From a virus, in IMG/VR virus record IMGVR_UViG_3300042731_002679, positions 1 through 64,000 of that record: a stretch of 64,000 nucleotides of DNA. One strand, given 5' to 3'. Numbering within the stretch: the first letter of the stretch is position 1; every line of letters starts with the position of its first letter. A model generated the notes under the pieces. It was not told the origin of the DNA. It was given only the letters and a program-made list of their open reading frames with translations, and did not search any database. Below are positions 1 through 7,996 of the stretch, piece after piece. A program made the position numbers and the translations under genes.

Positions 1-280
1 CGACCATCAACCGCCGCATGCCGGCCTCGACTTCCGCGGGGTCCTCTTCGTCCGCGTTTTCTTCGACGCCGTGTGAGAAGACGGCCCAGGCCACCTTCAT
101 CAGGATGTCACGCTTGGCCGGGGCTCCGTCGGGAAGGTGCTCGTACTCGTCGAACACCAGATCGGCCAGCCCTTCCGTGCCGCCAAACTTCTTCGACAGA
201 TTGACGAGAAGGTCGCGTTTGGAAATGAACGCGGCCTCACTGAGGACCAGATCACTGACGGTCGTGTCACTCTTCGCCAT
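1..280 (-). CDS. Hypothetical protein, cut by left window edge
   Basis: The first 93 codons are visible from an ATG at 280; the gene runs off the window edge. Its start lies inside the end of the SSB-like gene (14-nt overlap), so the two are probably translationally coupled. The visible part is acidic at its end (NADEEDPAEVE) and mostly helical in look, with no motif I recognise. It is the last visible gene of the capsid operon, where head or neck genes would be expected, but nothing in it shows that role. Confidence 0.6.
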   Translation of the reverse strand, partial: MAKSDTTVSDLVLSEAAFISKRDLLVNLSKKFGGTEGLADLVFDEYEHLPDGAPAKRDILMKVAWAVFSHGVEENADEEDPAEVEAGMRRLMV

Positions 281-572
281 CGGCCAACTCGATGCTTTCG
301 AGGATCAACTGAACGTGATGATTTGCCTGGGCGTTTCCGCTCGACCAGTGATGGGCCGTCAGCCGCCCCTTGCACAACACGCGATCTCCACCCGACAACG
401 CAGCAACGTCTTTGATTAGTTCGCCAGTGGCTACCAGTTCAAATGTCTCCCCCTCCGAGATCACCCCAAATCGACAAATCTGCGAACCGCCTGGAAGGTA
501 GTTGGTTCCAACTGATTCTCGGAGAGTGCCGAGGATTTCACCAACTGCACGATCCGCTTGACTGACAGCCAT
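267..572 (-). CDS. SSB-like OB-fold protein
   Basis: 101 aa from the ATG at 572, which follows a purine-rich GGGGGGAAGG. The order of segments matches single-stranded DNA-binding proteins: EILGTLRES then YLPGGSQICRFGV (strands 1-2), FELVATGELIKD (the position of the usual WFDVVAFGK), then GDRVLCKGRLTAHHW and a final strand before LESIEL. It is at the short end for the family and has no acidic tail of the DDDIPF type beyond ADGEE. The full OB fold needs this start, so its first 112 nt overlap the upstream zinc-knuckle gene in another frame. A GTG at the upstream stop codon is an alternative start but would lose the first strands. Likely role: binding phage ssDNA. Its place in a capsid operon is unusual. 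Confidence 0.6.
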   Translation of the reverse strand: MAVSQADRAVGEILGTLRESVGTNYLPGGSQICRFGVISEGETFELVATGELIKDVAALSGGDRVLCKGRLTAHHWSSGNAQANHHVQLILESIELADGEE

Positions 573-835
573 CCCTTCCCCCCGCATTTCTTGCAGAGCC
601 GTCCGTTGCAATCGCACAGGTCAAACGGCCGTCCGTGGAGGATTTCTTTCAGCAGCGTCTCGCAGGCGTCAATCACCGTGTCGATGTCGATGTCGAGCCC
701 GTACAGTTCCTCGGAGTGCTTGAACAGGCGGCGCTTGATCTCGTTTACGGTGCTTCCCAGCCGGTGAATCTCCCGGCCACCCTCGAAGATCGGCTCCAGC
801 CGTGGGGGTACGTCTTGGTTGCTGGGGGTCTGCAT
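461..835 (-). CDS. Small zinc-knuckle protein
   Basis: 124 aa. Residues 74-90 hold CDCNGRLCKKCGGKGWL, a Cys4 cluster (C74, C76, C81, C84) followed by GKGW, as in DnaJ-type zinc modules. The N-terminal 70 residues look helical. It lies downstream of the decoration gene behind a strong hairpin (853-886) and has no clear ribosome-binding site. Its last 112 nt overlap the SSB-like gene, which lies in the -1 frame relative to it; no textbook slippery heptamer was seen, although a GGGGGG run sits in the overlap. Function unknown; zinc binding is inferred from the motif. Confidence 0.55.
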   Translation of the reverse strand: MQTPSNQDVPPRLEPIFEGGREIHRLGSTVNEIKRRLFKHSEELYGLDIDIDTVIDACETLLKEILHGRPFDLCDCNGRLCKKCGGKGWLSVKRIVQLVKSSALSENQLEPTTFQAVRRFVDLG

Positions 836-852
836 GGTGATGATGCCAACCC

Positions 853-886
853 GCCCGCCCGCGCCAGGTAGGTGGCGCGGGCGGGC
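853..886 (-). terminator. GC-rich stem-loop between decoration and zinc-knuckle genes
   Basis: A perfect 13-bp stem (853-865 with 874-886) closed by an 8-nt loop. No U-run follows on the minus strand, so it is more likely a processing, stability or partial-termination element that favours the highly expressed upstream capsid genes than an intrinsic terminator. Confidence 0.45.
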
Positions 887-919
887 ATTGCGACTGACAA
901 CACGAACTCGGCTGTCGAC

Positions 920-1483
920 TTAGCCGGCGGCCGGCGGCATCGACAGGTTGCCGGATGCGTAGATCAGCGTGTCCGTGTCGGTGGCGGCGGCGTCCTGGTC
1001 CACGGTCCCGACGACGTACTGCCCGGCCGTGGCCGAAGCACCGTCGAGCAAACCCGAGGCATCCGACGCGACCGGATCGCCAGCCGTCAGGCTCACGGCG
1101 CTCGCTTCGCTCGTCACCTTTACGGGACCGATGAGGACCCCGAAGAAGATGTCGTAGGCCGGGATTTCCTTGCCCACGGTGTACTGGTCGTCCAGGGCGA
1201 TGCACACGCCGCCGGCCGTGTCGTTGTACCCCGTGATGACGCCGGCGCGGTACTCGGCCGAGGCCGTGGACAGCTTGACGAACTTCTTGGCGACGGTCAG
1301 GGCCGCCGCACCGTTCTTCAGCGCGATCAGGCACACCGGGGCGCCCGTCTCGTGAACGGTGTCTCGCACCCAGAAGCGCTGGCCCGCCAGGCCAAGCCAC
1401 GAGTTCGCGTCCAGCGTTTTGCTGAACACGTTCCAGTGGCTCATGGTGGCCCCGCGATCGAACGGGAGGTAAGGGAACAGCAT
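920..1483 (-). CDS. Capsid decoration/cement-like protein
   Basis: 187 aa, with AAGGAG a few bases before the ATG. It sits directly downstream of the major capsid gene. The composition is that of a small beta-rich structural protein: Ala/Thr/Gly/Val-rich with no catalytic motif, and segments such as GVITGYNDTAGGV and ATAGQYVVGTVDQDAAA resemble the repeats of phage head-decoration and DUF2190-type proteins. Position and composition support a capsid surface or stabilising role. The exact family is not certain. Confidence 0.5.
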   Translation of the reverse strand: MLFPYLPFDRGATMSHWNVFSKTLDANSWLGLAGQRFWVRDTVHETGAPVCLIALKNGAAALTVAKKFVKLSTASAEYRAGVITGYNDTAGGVCIALDDQYTVGKEIPAYDIFFGVLIGPVKVTSEASAVSLTAGDPVASDASGLLDGASATAGQYVVGTVDQDAAATDTDTLIYASGNLSMPPAAG

Positions 1484-1545
1484 ATTTGGTACTCCTTGAA
1501 ACCAAAGTCAATGAACGAAACGAACCTCTCCGCGGTCGACCGGAC

Positions 1546-2643
1546 TTAGCTGCCGGAAGTGATCGCGGCCAGCTTGCCCATGAAGCCGGGGATTTCGACG
1601 ATCATCTGACCGTAGAAATCGGCGGCGTACAGGTCGTCGCTGGTTTCGATCTTGTGGTCTTCCTCGTACCCGACGAGTTGCGACTGCATGCTCTTGAGGG
1701 TCAGGTTGTCCCAGTTGAACATATAGGCGCAGTCAGCCGGGCAGGCGAACTCGTGGGCCAGTTCGATGCCTTTCCACTGGAGCGTCTTGTGGCCCAGTTG
1801 GGTCAGGCCCGAGTTGTTCGTCACCTCGAACTTCTCGGTCGACTGGAGCGTGTCTTCCGCCTGCCGAAGCATTTCGGTGTGCATGATGCACACTTCCGGC
1901 GCGCGGTCCTGAATCCTGCCCATGTTGAGGTACAGGAAGTTCATCGCAACACGCCACGTTTCGGCCCAGACAGCGTTCGTGATCGAGTGGGCAGCGTAGC
2001 TGGTCCACAACGCGGCCTGGTAGTCGACGACCATCGGGGACCAGGCGCAATAGTCCGTGGTGCCCGTTCCGGTGTGCGGCCACACGCCAGTCGAATCCCA
2101 GGACCCGCCCAAGTCACCGAGCGCCTGCGAGTTGCCGGCGTAGGTGCCATCGGGGTTGCCGACGTAACCGCTGCTGACAAGGCCACTGACGGAGTACACC
2201 GACTCCAACCCGGCGAGTTCGTTCGGGTAGGTTGACGAGTCGGTGTAGTACTTCTTGGGAAGCTCCTTCACGAAGTCCCGGGCGATCCCGTCGACCACCT
2301 TGTCGACGAGGTTGAAGAACGCTGCCTCGCCTTTGTTGGCCAGGCGGTCGATCTTGGCGATCTTTTCGCCGAGGTTGTATGTGACCCAGCCGAGGACGGC
2401 CTTGATCCACATATTTCTCGACGGAAACGACATGCGAACCGCGTAGGGGTCGGCCGCGGTGATCGTTCGGGTGGCGATTTCCGGTCGCCACTCGACATTC
2501 TCACCTTCGGCGTTGTACATGAGCCGGCCGTTCGATTCGAGGCCGGCGTGCATCACGGATCGCTGCTTGAGCGGATCGGTTTTCACGCGAAACCGATCAT
2601 TCAGGGTGGTGGCATCAAGCACCGCGCTGGGTGTCCAAGCCAT
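1546..2643 (-). CDS. Putative major capsid protein
   Basis: 365 aa from the ATG at 2643, preceded by GGAGAG; an in-frame ATG 12 codons upstream lacks a good ribosome-binding site. It follows a scaffold-like gene and precedes a decoration-like gene, the classical head-gene order. The body resembles phage coat proteins: an N-terminal segment with RTITAADPYAVRMSFPS, a long helical stretch around residues 70-110 (GEKIAKIDRLANKGEAAFFN), a beta-rich middle, and a C-terminal segment ending MIVEIPGFMGKLAAITSGS. The call rests on position, size and composition, not on a diagnostic motif. Confidence 0.7.
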   Translation of the reverse strand: MAWTPSAVLDATTLNDRFRVKTDPLKQRSVMHAGLESNGRLMYNAEGENVEWRPEIATRTITAADPYAVRMSFPSRNMWIKAVLGWVTYNLGEKIAKIDRLANKGEAAFFNLVDKVVDGIARDFVKELPKKYYTDSSTYPNELAGLESVYSVSGLVSSGYVGNPDGTYAGNSQALGDLGGSWDSTGVWPHTGTGTTDYCAWSPMVVDYQAALWTSYAAHSITNAVWAETWRVAMNFLYLNMGRIQDRAPEVCIMHTEMLRQAEDTLQSTEKFEVTNNSGLTQLGHKTLQWKGIELAHEFACPADCAYMFNWDNLTLKSMQSQLVGYEEDHKIETSDDLYAADFYGQMIVEIPGFMGKLAAITSGS

Positions 2644-2667
2644 GTTTAACTCTCCGATTTTCAGAGT

Positions 2668-2763
2668 CCGAAAAACCAAGGAGGGTAGCGGAGGGTTTTT
2701 CGGAGGGCCGATGTTTCAAAGCGGTTGGGCCAAGGTCCGCTAAGGATTGTCTCGCCCAACCGC
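2668..2763 (-). promoter_or_regulatory. Two stem-loops in the capsid-gene leader
   Basis: Between the scaffold and capsid genes lie two perfect 10-bp inverted repeats: GCGGTTGGGC (2721-2730) with its complement at 2754-2763, and CCGAAAAACC (2668-2677) with its complement at 2694-2703. The second ends about 25 nt before the capsid start. They could be an attenuator, an RNA processing site or a stabilising 5' structure that sets capsid expression apart from scaffold expression. No clear promoter was seen between the genes. Confidence 0.45.
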
Positions 2764-2816
2764 GAAGCCCAGAAAACGCCCCTCCAACAAAACGCTTCCC
2801 GGGCGTGTTCTCTTGC

Positions 2817-3866
2817 TTAGGTCATCTGTTCCTCGCACCACTGCATGTACTGGAAGGTGCTGCCGTTGGGGTTCTGCCCGAGCCAGTCCGCGTAGCTCAT
2901 GGTCTGCCGCGCGGGCGAGGTGGACGGCCGGGCCAGCGAACGCGGGTGCGGGTCTCGGCTGGGCTGCGGCTTGGGCATTTCCGCCTGGACCGCCTTGATT
3001 GCCCGTTGCACGACCTTCGGCCCCCAGGGCATGCCGTCTTCGACGAGCGCCGCGATCTCGGCGTCGACCTTGGTGCCGAACTCCGTGAGTTGGCCGTTGG
3101 TGTCGCCGTTGACGAACAAGGCTTCGGCGTTCTCCTCCCGAATGCGTCTGATGGCGTCCTGGTCGGCACGTTGCTGGAGGGCGGTGCGGCTTTCGGTTTT
3201 CGCCGTCTCGACGAATTCTTCTTTCGCCTGCTCAATGAGTTCCCTCACCACGGGCTCGATCGCTGCTTTTGGATCGCGGGCGAAAGCGAAGCCGGCCTCA
3301 TTGATCTTGCGGTTGACCTCGGCGATTCGATCGGCAAACCGCGGGTCCACGTCTTGCCGCAGTTGGCCGTTGGCGTCGTAGAGCCGCGATGCCGCCCGCT
3401 CGAAGTCGGAGTAGGTTTCCCAGTCGGCGTCACTGCCACCCCATGAGGGGGGCGGTTTGGTGGGCGCTGGCTCCGGGTGAATCGGCTCGTTCTTCTTCAG
3501 CCGGTCGATGACGGTGTAGAACTCGTCCCGCCGGTCTTCGGGGATGCCGTCCACGAGCCGGTGCCACTCCTGGGCCGCCTCGTCGCGGCGCCCGACCATG
3601 CGGCGGGCCTCGTCCATGCTGCGAAAAGCCGCCTCCTCGGAGTCGAACTGGGAGGAAAGGTCGACTCCAGTGGCGGCTTTGTACCGCTCGAAGAATCCTT
3701 CGCTCGGCCCGCCGTCGCCGTTTCCACCCGGGGACTGGGCGGCGTTTGTGGGTGTGGAGGGCTGGGGCGCTGGAGCGGTTCCGGGGGCTCCTGGCTGCGG
3801 AGACGCCGTGGAGGGTGGCGCTGTCGGCGCTGGGGCTGCGGAGGTTGGTGCTGAAGGTTCCGGCAT
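2817..3866 (-). CDS. Putative scaffolding protein
   Basis: 349 aa. The first ~55 residues are a Pro/Ala/Thr-rich disordered tail; the middle is strongly charged and helical (for example DEARRMVGRRDEAAQEWHRL and QRADQDAIRRIREENAEALF), and the end is short and compact (MSYADWLGQNP, then QYMQWCEEQ). This layout plus the position immediately upstream of the capsid gene is typical of phage scaffolds, whose helical body and C-terminal part contact the coat protein. No protease domain is visible. Confidence 0.65.
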   Translation of the reverse strand: MPEPSAPTSAAPAPTAPPSTASPQPGAPGTAPAPQPSTPTNAAQSPGGNGDGGPSEGFFERYKAATGVDLSSQFDSEEAAFRSMDEARRMVGRRDEAAQEWHRLVDGIPEDRRDEFYTVIDRLKKNEPIHPEPAPTKPPPSWGGSDADWETYSDFERAASRLYDANGQLRQDVDPRFADRIAEVNRKINEAGFAFARDPKAAIEPVVRELIEQAKEEFVETAKTESRTALQQRADQDAIRRIREENAEALFVNGDTNGQLTEFGTKVDAEIAALVEDGMPWGPKVVQRAIKAVQAEMPKPQPSRDPHPRSLARPSTSPARQTMSYADWLGQNPNGSTFQYMQWCEEQMT

Positions 3867-3989
3867 GGGCCTGGGGCTCCAATCGAGGGATCGAAATTCG
3901 CCTGGAGGTAGGCCCGTCAGCGCTGGAGGGGGCGGCGCGTCGTGGGCTTACTTTGAGAATTACCACGTCCCGCCGCCATTTTTTTCTGC

Positions 3990-4238
3990 TTATCCCCGCA
4001 AAACCCCCTTTCTTACGAGAATTGCCCGAATTTTTTCTTCGGGACATTCCGGGGGTGCCTGACCATCGAAGTTGTAGTCAGCACCCCCGCACGCCAGCCG
4101 CTTTGCGCAGTCCCACACCCGGGCGGCGACCGTGGGAAGATCGAAGGTTCCAAGCCAGATGTCCTGGTTGTCGATCTTCAACTTGGCCCGGTACTTGCCC
4201 TTCTGGACGTGGTAGCTGACGCCTCGGAACTTCTTCAT
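3990..4238 (-). CDS. Stand-alone AP2-domain DNA-binding protein
   Basis: 82 aa, almost all of it one AP2/ERF-type domain: FRGVSYHVQKGKYRAKLKI (4-22), then IWLGTFDLPTVAARVWDCA (27-45) and the closing GADYNFDG (52-59). In this fold three strands read the DNA major groove and one helix packs behind. In phages the domain usually sits on the end of HNH homing endonucleases; no nuclease domain is present here. The start overlaps the stop of the upstream gene (ATGA). It may be a transcription regulator of this operon or a remnant of a homing endonuclease. Confidence 0.8.
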   Translation of the reverse strand: MKKFRGVSYHVQKGKYRAKLKIDNQDIWLGTFDLPTVAARVWDCAKRLACGGADYNFDGQAPPECPEEKIRAILVRKGVLRG

Positions 4239-4702
4239 TTCACTGGCCTCGATTGAAGTCGTTTACGGATGGCACACAAGGGGCAGGACTTGGCGTTGTC
4301 GTTGGCAAGGAACTCCCGCAAGTGTTTCGGCAGCTTGCCCAGGATGGCCGCCCGGAGTTTGTCGGGGTGGTAGTCGACCCTAGCAGCGAGTTGATCGACA
4401 GGGATGCGTGCCTCACTTTGCTCCTCGACCCATTTCGTCGCCTTTACGCCAGGGCCGAGCTTGCCGTGGACCTCGGCCAACTGCTCTCGGTAGGCTTTGA
4501 CGGCGTGGGCCAATTCGACGTAGCGAACCCCCAGCATATCCAGGGCTGCCACGCACTCGATCACGTCTTCCCGCGCCCACTCGACAAGCCCCAGGCAGAG
4601 AGCCAAATCAGGGTCCGCGACGTGACGCCTCTCCGCTTCCGGGTCGCTCCACGTCTCGGCGATCTGCTTGGCGCGTTTCTTCTGGCTGGGATTCACCGTC
4701 AA
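4235..4702 (-). CDS. Hypothetical protein
   Basis: 155 aa, not recognised. It looks helical and charged, with SQKKRAKQIAETW near the start, and ends with CPLCAIRKRLQSRPVK (one CxxC, not a full zinc site by itself). It overlaps the downstream AP2 gene by 4 nt and the upstream glycosyltransferase by 95 nt, so one of these boundaries may be off or the genes really overlap. Confidence 0.5.
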   Translation of the reverse strand: MTVNPSQKKRAKQIAETWSDPEAERRHVADPDLALCLGLVEWAREDVIECVAALDMLGVRYVELAHAVKAYREQLAEVHGKLGPGVKATKWVEEQSEARIPVDQLAARVDYHPDKLRAAILGKLPKHLREFLANDNAKSCPLCAIRKRLQSRPVK

Positions 4703-5330
4703 TCCTCGCTGTTCGACGCCCTAACCAGTTCTTTCGGGTGGGTCCGATGTGAAGAACTTCCCAGGGCGGTCTCCGAAGATTCGCCCGCGGCCACTGCTTG
4801 TAGAAAGCCGTGTCGCAGCCCTGGCAGTTGGGAAATTGGGCAGGATAGGCAAGTTCCCCTCTCAGTGACGGATCGCCGGCATGGAATATCTGGCAGTAGC
4901 CGGCGAACTCCCCCGTCTTGCTTTCGCGATCTGCGAAACCGAGCCTGCCCCACTCCTCTTCCGGGGGGATTGCGGCGTGGTTGTCCAGGCTGCGCCGCAG
5001 CGGCGAGTAGAGGAAGCCCGGCTGGTACTCGTAGTCCTTCGCCGCCCGTGGTATCACCACGTCGGCATCGAGAATCGCGATCCAGCCGAAGGGTTCCATC
5101 CACTTGAGGGCCTCATTCAAGCCTGCGCCCTTGTTTATGACAGCATTGTCTGCGAAAAACACGTCGGTTGCCAGCAGACATACCTTCTCGTCCGATTCGT
5201 GGACAAGGGCCTGTGTCCTGGCGTCCATGCTGGCCGTGACCACGATGATCTCCTCGAAGATCGGCAGCCAGCTTGGCAGCACCCGCTGGAGGTAGTCGTC
5301 GTAGCCCACGCAGGTCGTGACGGCTCGCAT
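4608..5330 (-). CDS. GT-A fold glycosyltransferase
   Basis: 240 aa. Features of a nucleotide-sugar glycosyltransferase: an N-terminal Rossmann-like part (MRAVTTCVGYDDYLQRVLP, then IIVVTASMD), and a metal-binding DxD in IAILDADVVIP (residues 84-94). The second half has PNCQGCDTAFYKQWP and EVLHIGPTRKNWLGR, the acceptor side. The last ~35 residues are polar, probably disordered, and overlap the next gene. It is one member of a cassette of sugar-modifying enzymes in the capsid operon. Donor and acceptor cannot be read from sequence. Confidence 0.7.
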   Translation of the reverse strand: MRAVTTCVGYDDYLQRVLPSWLPIFEEIIVVTASMDARTQALVHESDEKVCLLATDVFFADNAVINKGAGLNEALKWMEPFGWIAILDADVVIPRAAKDYEYQPGFLYSPLRRSLDNHAAIPPEEEWGRLGFADRESKTGEFAGYCQIFHAGDPSLRGELAYPAQFPNCQGCDTAFYKQWPRANLRRPPWEVLHIGPTRKNWLGRRTARIDGESQPEETRQADRRDVERPGSGEASRRGP

Positions 5331-5333
5331 GGA

Positions 5334-5546
5334 TCAGTCCTGTCCGCAATCGAACGCTGAGATTCGTTCCCGCTTCATGGCGTTGATGATCTCCCCTACC
5401 CCCTTCTGGACGCTCAGCACGGACGGATGGTTGCGGAAGGCCACAGCGCCGGACCCGATCTGCTGCGGGTGCTTCGCTACCCAGCACACGTCTTCGGTGT
5501 CGATCAGGGCTACGCCGCCGTCTTGCATCTGGACTTCAATGAGCAT
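5334..5546 (-). CDS. Small FlbD-like protein
   Basis: 70 aa from the ATG at 5546. The opening MLIEVQMQDGGVALIDTEDV and later VGEIINAMK have the pattern of short FlbD-type proteins (a small beta structure with a C-terminal helix), though the similarity is slight. It is sandwiched between two glycosyltransferases with almost no spacing, so it is co-transcribed with them. Function unknown. Confidence 0.45.
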   Translation of the reverse strand: MLIEVQMQDGGVALIDTEDVCWVAKHPQQIGSGAVAFRNHPSVLSVQKGVGEIINAMKRERISAFDCGQD

Positions 5547-5551
5547 GTGAC

Positions 5552-6448
5552 TTACCAGTACGGGTTGCTCTCGCACCGCACGCCGGGAATCTCGGGGTAG
5601 TCCTCGACCCGGTCGTGCTGGAGCGGATAGGCGTGCCAGGGGTCCTCTTGCCGGAACCGCTGGCTCGGAAGGTGCGAACGGTAAAACTTACACTTCGGCG
5701 ACAGCATCGCTGCCACGAAGGAGAACGTGCTGTTCGGGGCCAAAATGACTTTACACTGCGTCAGCAGGTAGAAATCCGGGTAGAAGTCCATCTGCGACGG
5801 GTCCTTCTCTTGAAGGTCCCTGGGCAGGTAGTTGTAGTTCGGCAGCGGTTGATCGTAGAGCGACATCCCCAGGTCTTCGGCCGTGGCCGGATCGTACTGC
5901 GAGAACTCACTGACCAGCGACTTGTCTTCGGTGGCAATGAACATTCTCGGCCGGCTCAGGGTCGGCCACACTTCCTCCAGGCAACGCAAGTACCACTCGA
6001 CCGGCGTGATGTAGAAGTGCAGCCGGCCGTAGTCGCCTCGGCGAAGATGCACGCCGACCCAGGTGTCGTAGGTCCCCTTGTTCTTCACCGTCATGGTTCC
6101 GAATCGGAACAACTGGAGGAACCGCTGCTTCCACTTGCCGAAGTAGGACGTGTGATACTGGGCATAGCCGACGAAGTCCCGGTTCACCACGTCGTCGTGA
6201 TCGGGCGGCAAGGCTTGGTAGAGGTGACTGTTTTGCAGAACGGGTTCATGGTAAGGCGGCAACTCACAGTCGATCGGTTGATACCGCGCATAGAGAAGGT
6301 CTTCACCGACCCAGGGCGGAAGCTGGAGTTGGCAGCCGTGTTCTTCGGCGTAGAGCGACAGGAAGGCGTACTGGAAACACTGGTTCCCCCAGCGGCCCAT
6401 CTTGCCGAAGTTCCGCATGGTGATGATGGGTTTGTTGCTTTGGAACAC
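5552..6448 (-). CDS. GT11-type fucosyltransferase-like protein
   Basis: 298 aa, close to the usual length of bacterial alpha-1,2-fucosyltransferases. Three family hallmarks are in order: GRWGNQCFQYA at 18-28 (family GxLGNQxFQYA, with W in place of L), VGVHLRRGDY at 131-140 (the HxRRGDY motif that binds GDP-fucose), and NSTFSFVAAML at 239-249 (family NSTFSxWxAxL). The expected reaction is transfer of fucose from GDP-fucose to the 2-OH of a galactosyl acceptor. The phage shows no GDP-fucose pathway here, so it would use the host pool. It is part of the sugar cassette. Confidence 0.82.
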   Translation of the reverse strand: MFQSNKPIITMRNFGKMGRWGNQCFQYAFLSLYAEEHGCQLQLPPWVGEDLLYARYQPIDCELPPYHEPVLQNSHLYQALPPDHDDVVNRDFVGYAQYHTSYFGKWKQRFLQLFRFGTMTVKNKGTYDTWVGVHLRRGDYGRLHFYITPVEWYLRCLEEVWPTLSRPRMFIATEDKSLVSEFSQYDPATAEDLGMSLYDQPLPNYNYLPRDLQEKDPSQMDFYPDFYLLTQCKVILAPNSTFSFVAAMLSPKCKFYRSHLPSQRFRQEDPWHAYPLQHDRVEDYPEIPGVRCESNPYW

Positions 6449-6460
6449 GGCATGACTCGC

Positions 6461-7996
6461 TTAGGAGGGCTTGAAGAATTGGAGGTAGCCGCCGTGCGTG
6501 TTGATCCGGCCCACCGCCCCGCAGATCGTCGTGGCATCGGGTTCCAGGCCGAGGAACCGGACAACCGACTCCACGAACTGCACGGGCATCGACTTGATCG
6601 CCTCGTAGCTGGTTATCAGGCTCGGGCACTCCACGGTCGACAGGCAGCCCATAAGCTGCGCCAGCAGGTTCGCCGACCGCTCGAACGATTGGTAGGGTTT
6701 TCGCGGGTGCGTGTTATACAGACGCGACTGGGCCAACGCCACCAAGTCACGGAACACGAAGATGCAGCACGGGTTCCGCACGTTCGACGGCAGCATGTCC
6801 AGGGTCACACGCCCGTAGGGATTCTTGAACCCCCACACATCAAACCGCTCGTTGAGTTGCGAGACCTCATATTCCTGATCGGCCATCGACCCACGGACGA
6901 AAATCTTGTTCTCGAAGGACCCGCCGGATGCCATATCCTCGGGCTCGCCCATGTGAACCCCAAGCCCATCGAGGACGGCCGCCACCGACGACGTACCGCC
7001 ACGCGGCACGCCGACAACGAGGACCGTCTTGGGCTCGTCCGCGTCGGCCATTCCGTTGGCGACGAACATCACCGGGGCGGCGGCCCCGATGCCTTCCGTG
7101 GTGCGGTTCGTGGCAAGATCGAACGCCTCGATCTCCGGCATCTTCTCCACCGTTTTCTGCGTAACCGCCTCCAACTCGTAAACCTGCTGCGTGTTGTGGT
7201 GCTGTTGCGACAGCGCCCGCAGTTCCCCCACCAGAATGTCATTGAGCGCCCCCTTTTCTTCCGGGGCGCGGGCGTAGTTACTGGCCTCGCCGCTGGCGTA
7301 GGTGTGGTCGTACTCCAGGCCGCCCAGCACGGCCAGCGTGCGGCCACTGGCAAGCCAGTACATATTGAAGATGAACGAATCGTTGGCGTCGAAGATGAGT
7401 CTTGATCGGTGGCGTTGACGCTCGCCTTCCGGGAGTCCCAACCAGTTGGGCATTTCCAGATCGGCACGCCAACCACGGTACTCCCCGAACACCTCCAAGA
7501 AGGTTTCGCGATGCACGGTTTGGTTGCCGGTATTCAGCATGCAGCCGGCCATCGGCCGATCGACGAGATCGCCCGCTTCGCGTATCGACCAGGCGCCAAT
7601 CAGTTCCCGGTAGTCGAACTCCGGGCGTGCGAACGAAGGGCAATACCACACGTTCGGGTCAAGGCACGGTTCGACCTGCAACAGCCGGTCAATGAACTCA
7701 TGGCTCATGCAGTTGTCGGAATCGCAGTTGATAACCCATTCACCGGAACACTGGGCAATGGCCTCCAGCTTGTTGCCGAAAACGCCGAGATTGACCGTGT
7801 TTTGAAGAAACCGCGCTTTCGGACAGCCTGGACATGCCGTTACGCCGCCGCTCGGCGAAGCATCGTCCACGACGACGATTTCCGAAACAGCAGGATGGCC
7901 GTGGAGAGTTTCAATGGCACGGAAAAGAAGCTCGCCGTGTTCGCGCTCGGGTGTCAACTCGTTGTACGCGGTGATCGCAACGGAGAATTGTGTCAT
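6461..7996 (-). CDS. Fusion of GT2 glycosyltransferase and sulfotransferase
   Basis: 511 aa with two enzymatic halves. Residues 1-~250 are a family 2 glycosyltransferase: FSVAITAYNE at the start, IVVVDDASP (40-48) and the metal-binding DSDN (92-95). Residues ~322-511 look like a PAPS-dependent sulfotransferase: VLVVGVPRGGTSSVAAVL (325-342) matches the 5'-phosphosulfate loop and IFVFRDLVALAQS (412-424) the 3'-phosphate site. A helical linker joins them. The fusion suggests a sugar that is transferred and then sulfated, or a sulfated chain built by one polypeptide. Both domains carry their signature residues; the coupled reaction is an inference. Confidence 0.75.
   Translation of the reverse strand: MTQFSVAITAYNELTPEREHGELLFRAIETLHGHPAVSEIVVVDDASPSGGVTACPGCPKARFLQNTVNLGVFGNKLEAIAQCSGEWVINCDSDNCMSHEFIDRLLQVEPCLDPNVWYCPSFARPEFDYRELIGAWSIREAGDLVDRPMAGCMLNTGNQTVHRETFLEVFGEYRGWRADLEMPNWLGLPEGERQRHRSRLIFDANDSFIFNMYWLASGRTLAVLGGLEYDHTYASGEASNYARAPEEKGALNDILVGELRALSQQHHNTQQVYELEAVTQKTVEKMPEIEAFDLATNRTTEGIGAAAPVMFVANGMADADEPKTVLVVGVPRGGTSSVAAVLDGLGVHMGEPEDMASGGSFENKIFVRGSMADQEYEVSQLNERFDVWGFKNPYGRVTLDMLPSNVRNPCCIFVFRDLVALAQSRLYNTHPRKPYQSFERSANLLAQLMGCLSTVECPSLITSYEAIKSMPVQFVESVVRFLGLEPDATTICGAVGRINTHGGYLQFFKPS

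Noticed and set aside
461-572. Programmed -1 frameshift of the tail-assembly-chaperone type
   Set aside because: The frame relation fits, but no slippery heptamer in frame was found and the products do not resemble tail chaperones; kept only as a question.
5615-7405. 596-codon open frame on the plus strand
   Set aside because: It lies antisense to the GT11 and GT2-sulfotransferase genes, has Arg/His/Leu/Val-rich text without domains and no ribosome-binding site; typical mirror frame of GC-rich coding DNA.
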